Below are positions 37,826-45,991 of a stretch of 64,000 bases of DNA, one piece after another. The DNA is from Cytobacillus solani (GTDB lineage Bacteria; Bacillota; Bacilli; Bacillales; Cytobacillaceae), in contig NZ_LJIX01000006.1 in NCBI RefSeq assembly GCF_001420595.1, forward strand, positions 2,527,058-2,591,057, read 5' to 3'. Made by a program: the position numbers and the translations under genes. The notes under the pieces are model-generated. The model was not told the origin of the DNA. It made no database searches and worked only from the letters and a program-made list of their open reading frames with translations. How positions within the stretch are numbered: the stretch's first letter is position 1; each line of letters begins with the position of its first letter.

Positions 37826-39442
37826 TTAATATAATGGAATCTCCCACTTATCTTCAACATCGTAATAACGAGTAACAGATAGCAAGTGTAATGTTACCTC
37901 TTCTGGTATCTCATTAATGTCATACACTTTGAGCTCGATAGTAGTCTTATAACGTCCATTCTTATCTTTCTCATTTAAAACGGAACCACTATGAAAGGCT
38001 TGATAGACCTTCCCTTTGTTGTCAGTAATAACCCAGTCACCCAGGTCAGATCCAGGCAGTTCTTTTCCGCCTTCCATCTCGATAGTAAAGGTTGTTTCCT
38101 TCTCAATTGGAATAAGCGACTTACGAAGGGATAATTTATTCTTTGTATCCGCTTCTTTAATAGTCATATAGTTGCCTTCATATTCAAATTTGACAGGAGT
38201 ATTTTTAAATTCCTTTGGTTTGACTTTTATCGAAAAATTAGAAGGAACGGTCTTTGTCACACCATCTAATACAAAAGTAAGATTTTGATCATTTTTCTGC
38301 GGAATAAATGATTCGTTCCACATCACTTGACCAAGTTGTTCCATATCCTGTCCAGAACCTTGGATAAGTCCTTCACCACTCGGATGCCCTTTACCTTCCA
38401 TAAATGTATTATGATAATATACAGCCTCTCCTTGCTCATTTTCAATATGATATTGAATGGCTGTTCCGTAATTGGTAAAAGAATGGATATTTCCCTCGCC
38501 AAATTTCCTTTTAAGCATATCAATTTCAGTTGCCACTCGTGTTCTTTCTTCCTTTGTAAATGCAGTTTCATATAACAATTCGTTAGAAGAAGGTGCAAAT
38601 CGCACTTCCTTCATTTGAATAGCCACTCCATCTGTGCTTATTTTTGCTTCCTTTAGAGGAAGGGTTGTTGTATATTTCCTGTTATCTTTTAAATCCACTG
38701 GAACATTTAATTTCCAGCTGCCTTTTACACCATTTAGTTCGACTAAATCAAACATAATGGTAACTTTATCAAGTGCAGGCTGTTCCCGTAATGATAGTTC
38801 AACTAACCCGTAATCACTGCCTTCTGTCCATCCGCTCCCTAGATGATTAAGCGTTTTTCCATTTTGATCAATTGCTGTAATCTTATTTCGCGATTCTGGA
38901 ATATCAAGATATGTGTCCTGTGGTTCTCCTTTTTCACTTAACACTTGGAATGACAAGGCTATCCTGGAGGTATCGGCGACTACATCCTCTACTTTAAAGG
39001 TAAGTCCGTTATTCTTCACTTCAAGATTGACCCGTTCAGCAAGTCCTGCTTCAGATGCCATGCGCAGCCCATCATCAACTTGATCTGTTGAGAATAACCC
39101 ACCTATCCATTCCGCAAAGCTAGGACTGAGTGCTGTACCAAGACCTAGTGTTAGCAGAATTGCTGCTGCGGAATACATAATTCGTTTCCAAGGTTTTCTT
39201 TTCTTACTGACTATCTTATGTTCATATGGTTCTAACTGATCAAGTATCATTTCTGAGAAATGATCAGGTAACGGTGGCGTTTGCAGTGTTTCTTTTAAAA
39301 ATTGCTGTTCCTCTTTAAAAGCATTTACTACTCGCAAACAGTCTCCACAGTTTTTAATATGATTGTGTATCTTAACCTGCTCTTGTTCTATAAGTAACTC
39401 ATCAACATACTGTGAAAGTTTATCTGCCGCATGACATCCCAT
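37826..39442 (-). CDS. Zinc-finger anti-sigma factor with DUF4179-like extracellular domain
   Basis: A 538-residue membrane protein that probably holds the adjacent ECF sigma factor inactive. The N-terminus has the zinc-binding anti-sigma motif HNHIKNCGDC plus an upstream Cys in MGCHAADKLSQYVDELL. One membrane helix (IMYSAAAILLTLGLGTALSP) follows near residue 95, then a large extracellular beta-rich region typical of DUF4179 proteins. The start is the ATG at 39442, eight bases after AAGGAGG. The upstream GTG falls within that site. It overlaps the sigma gene by 23 bases, indicating coupling. The signal sensed is unknown. Confidence 0.85.
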   Translation of the reverse strand: MGCHAADKLSQYVDELLIEQEQVKIHNHIKNCGDCLRVVNAFKEEQQFLKETLQTPPLPDHFSEMILDQLEPYEHKIVSKKRKPWKRIMYSAAAILLTLGLGTALSPSFAEWIGGLFSTDQVDDGLRMASEAGLAERVNLEVKNNGLTFKVEDVVADTSRIALSFQVLSEKGEPQDTYLDIPESRNKITAIDQNGKTLNHLGSGWTEGSDYGLVELSLREQPALDKVTIMFDLVELNGVKGSWKLNVPVDLKDNRKYTTTLPLKEAKISTDGVAIQMKEVRFAPSSNELLYETAFTKEERTRVATEIDMLKRKFGEGNIHSFTNYGTAIQYHIENEQGEAVYYHNTFMEGKGHPSGEGLIQGSGQDMEQLGQVMWNESFIPQKNDQNLTFVLDGVTKTVPSNFSIKVKPKEFKNTPVKFEYEGNYMTIKEADTKNKLSLRKSLIPIEKETTFTIEMEGGKELPGSDLGDWVITDNKGKVYQAFHSGSVLNEKDKNGRYKTTIELKVYDINEIPEEVTLHLLSVTRYYDVEDKWEIPLY

Positions 39443-39986
39443 GAAAATATCCTCCTTCACGTTTTACTGTATCTCTCATTTTTTTCTTAGCCCTATGAAG
39501 TTTATTGCGAACTTGTGAGAGAGGGATTTCGGCTAAATCACTTATCTCGTCATAGCTTAATTCATTTACATATCGCAAAAGAATAATCATTCGCTCATCT
39601 TCAGGCAACGTACCAATTAGCCGTTCCAATTGTCTGCGTTTTTCTTTTTTCAGGAAAATAATTTCTGGATGATTCGGATTAATAACCTTTTCGTCGTTGA
39701 CTTCCACCTGCTTCATTTGATAGTGTTTCTTCCGGAACTCATCCATACAATGGTTAATCGCTACCCTATACATCCAGCTCGAAAACGGTCCTTTTTGATC
39801 ATATTTTCCTAACTGGTTGTATACCTTAATGAATGCCTCCTGCACTAGATCTTGCGCATCCTGCGGATTTTTTGTCATTCGCAAAATTGTGGCATATAAT
39901 TGGTTTTTATATTTATTAATAATGTGTGCATAGGCTTGTTTGTTCCCTGAAAGCACTTCCTGCACCCATTGAAGTTCATCTTCCAT
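39420..39986 (-). CDS. ECF-type RNA polymerase sigma factor
   Basis: A 188-residue sigma factor. Region 2 is QDAQDLVQEAFIKVYNQLGK with FSSWMYRVAINHCMDEFRKK; region 4 is LPEDERMIILLRYVNELSYD, then EISDLAEIPLSQVRNKLHRA. AAGGAGG six bases before the ATG at 39986 fixes the start; the frame further upstream lacks a site. It forms a pair with the zinc-finger anti-sigma gene. A candidate self-controlled promoter is listed separately. The target regulon is unknown. Confidence 0.88.
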   Translation of the reverse strand: MEDELQWVQEVLSGNKQAYAHIINKYKNQLYATILRMTKNPQDAQDLVQEAFIKVYNQLGKYDQKGPFSSWMYRVAINHCMDEFRKKHYQMKQVEVNDEKVINPNHPEIIFLKKEKRRQLERLIGTLPEDERMIILLRYVNELSYDEISDLAEIPLSQVRNKLHRAKKKMRDTVKREGGYFHGMSCGR

Positions 39987-40045
39987 TTTGACCTCCTTGC
40001 TAAAACAATCATGCGCATGTCTTGTTTTCATCTTACACCTATTAA

Positions 40046-40072
40046 AACGAGTTATGGCGTAAAATAATTTCA
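40046..40072 (-). promoter_or_regulatory. Candidate ECF-type promoter of the sigma/anti-sigma operon
   Basis: On the minus strand, TGAAAT and CGTT are 17 bases apart, about 60 bases upstream of the sigma start codon. This resembles the TGAAAC-N16-CGTM pattern of Bacillus ECF sigma factors, which often control their own operon. The match is partial. Confidence 0.35.
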
Positions 40073-40100
40073 TTGTTTATCAAATAATTTTATTTCAAGT

Positions 40101-40135
40101 CAAAAAAAGCCACTTTCCAAAGCTGGAAAAGGCTA
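40101..40135 (-). terminator. Terminator of a decayed gene
   Basis: On the minus strand, AGCCTTTTCC pairs with GGAAAGTGGCT and is followed by TTTTTTT. It lies just past the final stop of the decayed reading frame at 40144-40407 and has no intact gene to serve, which supports the idea that a real gene once ended here. Confidence 0.72.
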
Positions 40136-40143
40136 AGAGCCAT

Positions 40144-40407
40144 CTATGGTGTTTCAATGACAAATTCTTCATATTGGATTGGTTTCAGGTACTTTGCGGT
40201 TTTAATCTGAATACCCTTCTATTCTTTCTGCAAATGGTTTATCATTTAAAGATAGATAAATTCTTCCCGTTAGCATCATCTAACCAGATTGGATTTCTTG
40301 TGCCCTTATTATCAACAATTACTTCTATTTGCATGTCAAAATATCTCCATTTTCAATATCACCAGAACCGCTTCCACAAATCGCATCTAGTATCTACCTG
40401 TTAGACA
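40144..40407 (-). pseudogene. Decayed gene fragment of unknown family
   Basis: Protein-like text appears across shifting frames: DAICGSGSGDIENGDILT, then QIEVIVDNKGTRNPIWLDDA and NGKNLSIFK, then NDKPFAERIEGYS, then KTAKYLKPIQYEEFVIETP and a stop at 40144-40146. At least three frame changes are needed to join them, so it is unlikely to be expressed. A proper terminator follows. I do not recognise the family. This may be the C-terminal third of a longer lost gene, because the frame is closed further upstream. Confidence 0.5.
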
Positions 40408-40516
40408 AATGAGTCTTGTAAAACGTTTCAAAAGTTAAGCCCAATTCGTTTTTTTATTCATTAAAAAATGCTGCGCCAAAATAATGGGCAGCATACGATT
40501 TATATTTGATAATAAT

Positions 40517-40544
40517 AAGGGTAAAATCAAATGATTTTACCCTT
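40517..40544. terminator. Hairpin downstream of the GNAT gene
   Basis: A perfect 13-base stem, AAGGGTAAAATCA with TGATTTTACCCTT, around a two-base loop, 30 bases past the acetyltransferase stop. The minus-strand tail ATTATTATC is T-poor, so termination efficiency is uncertain. A smaller hairpin, GCTGC with GCAGC, lies near 40470-40494. Confidence 0.65.
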
Positions 40545-40574
40545 GAAATATATTGTTTAACCTGTTAAAAAATC

Positions 40575-41030
40575 TTATTTATTAATATACTTTACAACCG
40601 CCATTTCCTTCCCAAAACGGTCGCCATTGTCTATAAATCCTATGCTTGAATACAAATAATGTGCACCTAAATTACTCGGGTGATAACCTACTATTATTTT
40701 CTCCGCATTCGGCAATTTAGCAATCTTTGCAATCATTAACTCCGTTGCCTTTTTGCCAATGCCCTTACCTTGGTAATTTTCATCAACCATAATTCTGTAT
40801 ACCCAATAGCCATCTAGCTCTTCTAGCACAGTATTATACATGAGAAAGCCTACTACTTTATCTTCAAGATATATCGCATATGGTTTTAAAGTTGGTTCAA
40901 ATTTAGATTGTGCGATTGATACCGCGTTCGGTTCAAGAAATGCCTTCTGACTTTCAGAAACCTCTAATAGGCAGCATTCATACCAATTATCTGAATTTAA
41001 TTCCTTGAGTTTAATATTCTCTGTAATCAT
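40575..41030 (-). CDS. GNAT acetyltransferase, spermidine/BltD-like
   Basis: A 151-residue acetyltransferase. The N-terminal LKELNSDNWYECCLLEVSES with FLEPNAVSIAQSKF, the middle YRIMVDENYQGKGIGKKATE acetyl-CoA loop (QGKGIG), and GYHPSNLGAHYLYSSIGFID fit the diamine/polyamine acetyltransferase subgroup (BltD-like). Small-drug targets cannot be excluded. The start is the ATG at 41030, preceded by GAGGGGG seven bases away. This ribosome site can be masked by an upstream complementary segment, and a short leader frame precedes it, so expression is probably controlled at translation. Confidence 0.84.
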   Translation of the reverse strand: MITENIKLKELNSDNWYECCLLEVSESQKAFLEPNAVSIAQSKFEPTLKPYAIYLEDKVVGFLMYNTVLEELDGYWVYRIMVDENYQGKGIGKKATELMIAKIAKLPNAEKIIVGYHPSNLGAHYLYSSIGFIDNGDRFGKEMAVVKYINK

Positions 41031-41034
41031 GATA

Positions 41035-41092
41035 ATTCCCCCTCTCAAATATAGGGGAATAGCAAAGTTACATTAACTAGGCAGATTCCCCT
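41035..41092 (-). promoter_or_regulatory. Candidate three-segment translational attenuator
   Basis: On the minus strand, three segments occur in order: AGGGGAAT (41092-41085, inside the leader peptide), ATTCCCCT (41060-41053), and AGGGGGAAT (41043-41035), which is the ribosome site of the acetyltransferase gene. The middle one can pair with either neighbour. Pairing with the third hides the ribosome site; pairing with the first frees it. This is the logic of leader-peptide attenuators of resistance genes. Confidence 0.6.
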
Positions 41093-41129
41093 TTTTAATC
41101 GTAACGACAACTAGTATTTTATTTAACAT
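41073..41129 (-). CDS. 18-residue leader peptide upstream of the GNAT gene
   Basis: An 18-codon frame encoding MLNKILVVVTIKKGNLPS, with AAAGGAGG nine bases before its ATG, one of the strongest ribosome sites in the window. It ends 42 bases before the acetyltransferase start. Codons 13-15 overlap the first segment of the alternative-pairing element. The peptide has no obvious function of its own, so a ribosome-stalling or coupling role is the best reading. This is inference. Confidence 0.6.
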   Translation of the reverse strand: MLNKILVVVTIKKGNLPS

Positions 41130-41232
41130 AATTGAACGCCTCCTTTACCAATCAATCGTTCTAAATTTTAATATTTGTATATTTAAGAACTTTTAAAGTC
41201 TATCATAAATAACATTATTTTCCTATACTTTT

Positions 41233-42453
41233 TTACAAATTCACTTTCACATTCTCTTCGAAATACATAGATTTTGCTGGAATCATGACCGTTGCTAAGA
41301 GTATTCCAGCAAATCCTGTACTAACGATTGAGAAAATAATACAAACTGCCTGTAATGAAAACCAATCAGCAGTTAATCCGAGAAGTAATGTCAATCCAAT
41401 TTGAATCATACCCTGTACCATTTCTGCAATACTTCCAAATCTCCCCATTAGTTCGACTGGTACATTGTTTTGGAAAAAGGTTTGATAGCCTGAATTTGCA
41501 AAGGCCATGAAAAAACCTAAGAATATAAATGCCAATGTTGCCGATAAGAAATTAAAGGAGGCATAAAAAAATACATAGCCAACTGCAGTTAAAAACATGC
41601 CTACACCTAAATATAAGCGTAATTGAATCTTTTTTGCTGCAAAAGCAGCGACAGACCCACCAGCCAATGCTCCAAGACCTGTAATGCTAACAATCCACCC
41701 ATAATCCTGATCAGATAACTGTAAATACTGTTTAATGAACGTTGCTTCCTGTGAATCAAGGGCAAAGCCTACTATCATCGCACTTTGAAATAATATGTAT
41801 ACAGTAATAAAGTATTTTGCTGATTTGGCAAAATCTCGTATTACTAACCAATCCTGAATAAGCGTTCGCCAATTGATCTGTTCTCTTTTATTTTCTACTT
41901 TCTCATCCACATTCGGTAAAAGGTAAATAAAAAATGCACAAATAAAAAATGTAATTGCATTTATAAAAATACAAAACTTTGTTCCCACAAGCATAATTAG
42001 AAATCCAGAAAGTGCAGGACCGACAAGAAATGCCCCTGAACTGATCATGCTCATTAATGAATTGAATCTTTTTCTATTTTCAGCAGGAACAAGTTTAGTC
42101 ATATAAACAGATGAACTTGGACCAAAAAAAGAACCTGCAATATTAATCAATAAGAGTAATGCATAGATAGCCCAAAGCGAGCCCAGAAATGGAATGCATA
42201 GTACAAATACCCCCCGAATAACATCAACCATTATCATTAATTTTCTTTTATTCACACGGTCAATGATACTACCTGACCAAGTATTTGTTATTAATACGGC
42301 AATGGGTCTGATCATGTAAAGCCCTGCCACTGCAGCTGCTGAACCTGTTAAGTTTAATATTGATAGATTTAGAGCAATTAAGTAAATCCAGTTGCCTAAA
42401 TATGATATGCCAATCCCAGCTATCAATAAAAGTGGATTTTTCCAAGACTTCAT
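41233..42453 (-). CDS. MFS transporter, macrolide-efflux-like
   Basis: A 406-residue major facilitator with about 12 helices. The start AGIGISYLGNWIYLIALNLS with the A-motif-like GSIIDRVNKRKLMIMVDVIR is typical of the MFS_3/MefA-like drug exporters. FFGPSSSVYMTKLVPAENRK and GRFGSIAEMVQGMIQIGLTL add to this. The substrate is not predictable. AGGTGAATAA precedes the ATG. It follows the 83-residue gene by only four bases, so they share a transcript. Confidence 0.82.
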   Translation of the reverse strand: MKSWKNPLLLIAGIGISYLGNWIYLIALNLSILNLTGSAAAVAGLYMIRPIAVLITNTWSGSIIDRVNKRKLMIMVDVIRGVFVLCIPFLGSLWAIYALLLLINIAGSFFGPSSSVYMTKLVPAENRKRFNSLMSMISSGAFLVGPALSGFLIMLVGTKFCIFINAITFFICAFFIYLLPNVDEKVENKREQINWRTLIQDWLVIRDFAKSAKYFITVYILFQSAMIVGFALDSQEATFIKQYLQLSDQDYGWIVSITGLGALAGGSVAAFAAKKIQLRLYLGVGMFLTAVGYVFFYASFNFLSATLAFIFLGFFMAFANSGYQTFFQNNVPVELMGRFGSIAEMVQGMIQIGLTLLLGLTADWFSLQAVCIIFSIVSTGFAGILLATVMIPAKSMYFEENVKVNL

Positions 42454-42457
42454 TTAT

Positions 42458-42709
42458 TCACCTAATTTCAAAAGCTTTTTCGCTTATTTTAACTAATACG
42501 CCATTTTTTATTGAATAAACACCATTCCCTTCTGTGGCTTCGAGATAACCATTTTGAAAATAGGCACCTGTTTTCTCATCAATCTCATAATTAAAAGAAG
42601 TTTGTAATTTATTCACTGCATTTCTTAAATGGCTCTCATCGTCCCATTCTGTAAAGTGGACATTTGTAAACGGCGGGCTCCCGCCAAATAAAAATAGATG
42701 AGTGTTCAT
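42458..42709 (-). CDS. Hypothetical protein of 83 residues
   Basis: A small soluble protein, FGGSPPFTNVHFTEWDDESH near its start and YLEATEGNGVYSIKNGVLVK near its end. AAAGGGTGATCAA precedes the ATG, so it is probably translated. It lies between a DUF1801 gene and an MFS gene, four bases from the latter. I do not recognise a family. Confidence 0.6.
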   Translation of the reverse strand: MNTHLFLFGGSPPFTNVHFTEWDDESHLRNAVNKLQTSFNYEIDEKTGAYFQNGYLEATEGNGVYSIKNGVLVKISEKAFEIR

Positions 42710-42741
42710 TTGATCACCCTTTGAAAATTGCCAGATTTCAT

Positions 42742-43164
42742 TTACTTTTCAGGATAGGTCTCCCGTAAAAATTTTACTGATTCAATAATCAATTCTTTTA
42801 ATACATTTTCATCAATATCTTCGATTTTATTAATATATACACAGGCTTTTCCTGTTGTGTGTTTTCCGAAACTCTTTAACAATTGTTCTCGTTTCGTTTC
42901 ACCTGGTGCGAAGTAAAGGCTAATTTTTGCTTTTCTTGGTGAAAAACCAACAAGAGGTGCATCACCCTCATGACCGGAATTATATTTATAATGATAAGAA
43001 CCAAATCCTATTATGCTTGGTCCCCACATTTTTGCTTCAAATCCAGTAGTTTCTTTAAAAATATCTAATAATTTGTAGGCATCTTCACGTTTTTTGGGAC
43101 TTTCAACTGCTTCAATAAATTCGATGACACTGTTATCTGTTTTTTTAGTTTTTAGTTCGTACAT
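42742..43164 (-). CDS. DUF1801 family protein
   Basis: A 140-residue protein. The core KMWGPSIIGFGSYHYKYNSG and DAPLVGFSPRKAKISLYFAP is characteristic of DUF1801 (YdhG-like) proteins, small alpha/beta proteins of unknown biochemical role. The start is the ATG at 43164, with AAGGAG eleven bases upstream. The frame opens nine codons earlier without a site. It lies among unrelated small-molecule enzyme genes on the same strand. Confidence 0.8.
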   Translation of the reverse strand: MYELKTKKTDNSVIEFIEAVESPKKREDAYKLLDIFKETTGFEAKMWGPSIIGFGSYHYKYNSGHEGDAPLVGFSPRKAKISLYFAPGETKREQLLKSFGKHTTGKACVYINKIEDIDENVLKELIIESVKFLRETYPEK

Positions 43165-43187
43165 AATGGATACACTCCTTTTTTGGA

Positions 43188-44045
43188 TCAATAATTAGGT
43201 ATAACAACTGCATGACAAGCTTTTTCATAGAACTCAATCGGACCTGCTCCACCGATAATGGCATACTCATATCCGATTTCTTTCATCTCTCTTAAACAAT
43301 GATGCAGGAGTAATGTTCCCACCCCCTTTATCCGATTCGATTTGGATACGCCCATTGGACCAAAATAGCATTTTCTCCTTTTATACACATCAAAGGCTGC
43401 AAAACCTATAATTTCTTCTTCTCTAACGGCAATATATATTGAAGGGTCAGTTAATAAAAAACCATCCCTCAATGTTTTCGACCATTCAGATGAAAAATTT
43501 GTTTCAACAAATTGTAATAAGCAAGAATAATCATTTTTATTTGCTTTCCGAACAATGTTTGAATCAGAATGTGGAAAGTTTAATTGACCTAAATGAGTAA
43601 TCATATCTCTTGGGGTCGTACCGAGGGTCATAATGATATTTTTGTCTTCAATTGATAAATAATGGTCAATGACTTTTGTTGTTAATAATGCTTTGAGTAA
43701 ATGCCCTTCATTTACAAACACTTGATTATAGTTTTTCATATATTCGACTGCTTCTTGAAAAACGAGCTGGACCTCTTTAGATACCGGAATATTAAAAAGA
43801 ACATTATTTTTTTGAAACTCAGTTGAATTTGCTTGCGCATTTCTAGCAAATTCTCTTAATGAAGATAGTTGCAATTCACATTTTAGTGAAATCTCCCCGA
43901 GGACACCCGTTTTTTCCTGAAGGCTTGCTATCAATAGATGAATAGGCATTAACACATTGTCTTCGTTTGCTGCCTTTTCTGCTTTTCTCATAAGTCTCAA
44001 CATTCTTTCCGTAAAATGAATCGATGAATATTCCAGTTTTCCCAC
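43188..44045 (-). CDS. Clp N-terminal-domain protein fused to a GNAT acetyltransferase
   Basis: A 285-residue fusion. Residues 1-150 look like the paired helical repeats of the ClpA/ClpB/ClpC N-terminal domain (FTERMLRLMRKAEKAANEDN, then PIHLLIASLQEKTGVLGEIS and VNEGHLLKALLTTKVIDHYL). From about residue 160 a GNAT domain follows (IVRKANKNDYSCLLQFVETN, then GPMGVSKSNRIKGVGTLLLH). No AAA domain is present, so the Clp part can only bind partners. The GTG at 44045 is weakly supported because AAAGAGG touches it. The gene starts six bases after the upstream kinase gene, suggesting an operon. Confidence 0.75.
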   Translation of the reverse strand: MGKLEYSSIHFTERMLRLMRKAEKAANEDNVLMPIHLLIASLQEKTGVLGEISLKCELQLSSLREFARNAQANSTEFQKNNVLFNIPVSKEVQLVFQEAVEYMKNYNQVFVNEGHLLKALLTTKVIDHYLSIEDKNIIMTLGTTPRDMITHLGQLNFPHSDSNIVRKANKNDYSCLLQFVETNFSSEWSKTLRDGFLLTDPSIYIAVREEEIIGFAAFDVYKRRKCYFGPMGVSKSNRIKGVGTLLLHHCLREMKEIGYEYAIIGGAGPIEFYEKACHAVVIPNY

Positions 44046-44050
44046 CCTCT

Positions 44051-44701
44051 TTATTCAATAGAGTCTATAACCAGATCAGCTAGTCCAATCGGATTATCAC
44101 CTTCTAGGTAATATCCCTCTCCTGGCCAATACCTTCTTTTATATTTATTTAGCCTCTCTTGGTAATCTCCAATATATGAATCTCGTTTTAGCACTCTTTC
44201 ATATCTTACATCACGAGGGCAATCCAGAAAAATTGTGTAGTCATAAAAACTCCTCCATTCTTTCCTCAGGAGGAAGATGCCTTCAATAAGAATGATCGAG
44301 TCATTTGGGATAGAGATTTTCTTTAATGTTAATGTATCCTCCGAATGATTATAAAATGGAAGTATAAGGTTATTCTTGTTATTATGCAGTTTCCTAAATA
44401 AATCGGTTGAGAGCAGATTCACATCCCATTGAAGATAATAATATTCATACCATTCCTCATAACCTGTATCATATCGTTTATTTCTCTCAACAATATGATC
44501 ATCAATATGTATAATAACAACCTTACAGCCATTGTTTCTTAATTCACGATCAATCCTATGTACAAGTGTTGTTTTTCCAGCCCCGCTTAACCCGTCAAAC
44601 GCCACAATGAACGGACGTTGTTTACTAATACGCGCTGAATAGTTAATAAGTATTCCCTTAGTTATTTCCTCATTTGTCATCTCATTTTTTCTCACTTTCA
44701 C
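44051..44701 (-). CDS. Uridine-kinase-like P-loop kinase
   Basis: A 216-residue nucleotide kinase. The Walker A is AFDGLSGAGKTTLVHRIDRE, followed by VVIIHIDDHIVERNKRYDTG (the HIDD substrate strand), then ILIEGIFLLRKEWRSFYDYT and FLDCPRDVRYERVLKRD, all typical of the uridine-kinase/phosphoribulokinase branch. The acceptor may be uridine or another small molecule. The GTG at 44701 and the ATG seven codons on (MTNEEITKG) are both weak starts. It sits between the phosphatase and Clp_N-GNAT genes on one strand with short gaps. Confidence 0.82.
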   Translation of the reverse strand: MKVRKNEMTNEEITKGILINYSARISKQRPFIVAFDGLSGAGKTTLVHRIDRELRNNGCKVVIIHIDDHIVERNKRYDTGYEEWYEYYYLQWDVNLLSTDLFRKLHNNKNNLILPFYNHSEDTLTLKKISIPNDSIILIEGIFLLRKEWRSFYDYTIFLDCPRDVRYERVLKRDSYIGDYQERLNKYKRRYWPGEGYYLEGDNPIGLADLVIDSIE

Positions 44702-44713
44702 TAAAAAAGTAAT

Positions 44714-45271
44714 TCATATATCAAATAATCTCTTAACATCCCTCAGTTTTCCATTATCAAATTCAAGTGTATATATGTCTGGCATGGAAAGTTCCTTCCA
44801 AAACTCGAAATTATATTTTCCATCAAAAAAGTTCATAATTAAAACCATTATATTTCCATGTGTGCCAATGACAATATTATTTCCTTCGAATCGATCTAAT
44901 ATTTGAAAGGTAGCATGAATGCCTCTCGTTTGCGCAGCTTGATTTGATTCTCCGCCTATCCAAGAAAATGAAGGTTCATGCCAAACTTTTTGAACTGCCA
45001 AATCAAAATCCTCAACAGGTTCTACTGATAAAATTCGTTCTTTAAAACCATCTTCGATTATAATTTCTTTCCCGATATATTTTGCAATTCCCTCAACTGT
45101 TTGTATGGCTCTTTTGTATGGACTTGATATAACATAATCGACTTTTTCTGCTTCTAATAATTTTGTTACTTTATCTGCATCTAAAAAGCCTTTGTCTGAT
45201 AGCGGCCTTTTCCACTCGTCAGCCGTATATATGGAGTGTGCATGACGTACAAAATATAGTTTTGTCAGCAT
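44714..45271 (-). CDS. Histidine phosphatase (phosphoglycerate mutase) family protein
   Basis: A 185-residue enzyme. The catalytic RHA motif is LYFVRHAHSIYTADEWKRPL, and the second phosphate-pocket His is in VIGTHGNIMVLIMNFFDG. PYKRAIQTVEGIA is the standard follow-up helix. It is likely a broad-specificity phosphatase. AGAGGAGAAGAAAT precedes the ATG. It is 12 bases upstream of the P-loop kinase gene, so the two may share a transcript, and 20 bases downstream of a GNAT gene. Confidence 0.87.
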   Translation of the reverse strand: MLTKLYFVRHAHSIYTADEWKRPLSDKGFLDADKVTKLLEAEKVDYVISSPYKRAIQTVEGIAKYIGKEIIIEDGFKERILSVEPVEDFDLAVQKVWHEPSFSWIGGESNQAAQTRGIHATFQILDRFEGNNIVIGTHGNIMVLIMNFFDGKYNFEFWKELSMPDIYTLEFDNGKLRDVKRLFDI

Positions 45272-45291
45272 ATTTCTTCTCCTCTATTAAA

Positions 45292-45828
45292 TTATATTTT
45301 ATTCGGACAGTGCTTATCGTCCATGGTCTTATAATAGAAAATCGATGCATCCCATTCACCATTAGAAGATTTTGCATAATTAGGAATTCTTCCAGCCAGT
45401 TCATATCCTAATGACTTGTACAATCTGTTAGAAGGGTCACCTTCTCTTGTATCAAGCATTAATAATGACCTCTCTTCTTGTTTGGCTCGTTCTTCTACAT
45501 TCTCCATTAGTCGTCTGCCTATTCCGCTTCGCTGGAAATTTGGATGTGTCATTAACTTTGCAATTTCTGCTCGATGAATCCCATTCTGTTTTGTGCATAA
45601 ATGCAACTGAACACTTCCGACAATTCGATTGTCTTTAATTGCAGCAAATAAAAGAATCTCTTCATTGTTTAAAACTTTTTCCCAATACTTTGAAGCTTCA
45701 AAGTTAGACAGCGGCGATAAAAAGCCAACAGATGCACCATGTTCTACTACCTTTATTAAAAGCTCAGATAACTCATTAATTCTTCCTGTATTTGTTTTTA
45801 TTTGCTCGACCTTTACATGACTGTTCAT
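45292..45828 (-). CDS. GNAT family N-acetyltransferase
   Basis: A 178-residue acetyltransferase. The core is GSVQLHLCTKQNGIHRAEIA, LMTHPNFQRSGIGRRLMENV (acetyl-CoA loop QRSGIG) and LLMLDTREGDPSNRLYKSLG. The WDASIFYYKTM ending is common in small-molecule-directed GNATs. The target is unknown. GAGGTGATCAGAT precedes the ATG. First gene of a run of closely spaced minus-strand genes down to about 42.4 kb. Confidence 0.86.
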   Translation of the reverse strand: MNSHVKVEQIKTNTGRINELSELLIKVVEHGASVGFLSPLSNFEASKYWEKVLNNEEILLFAAIKDNRIVGSVQLHLCTKQNGIHRAEIAKLMTHPNFQRSGIGRRLMENVEERAKQEERSLLMLDTREGDPSNRLYKSLGYELAGRIPNYAKSSNGEWDASIFYYKTMDDKHCPNKI

Positions 45829-45942
45829 ATCTGATCACCTCAAAATATTTATTATCCTCTTACTTTAATACGAGCAATGTTTTCAGACAACTATAAAATT
45901 TATTAATATTATAATAATCACATTTCTTAAACAAAAGAATTT

Positions 45943-45975
45943 AACAAAAAACGATCCTCAGTCACTGAAGATCGC
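45943..45975 (-). terminator. Terminator after nrnB
   Basis: On the minus strand, CGATCTTCAGT pairs with ACTGAGGATCG around one base, followed by TTTTTTGTT. It lies 17 bases past the nrnB stop. Confidence 0.85.
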
Positions 45976-45991
45976 TTGGTTTTATCTTAAT

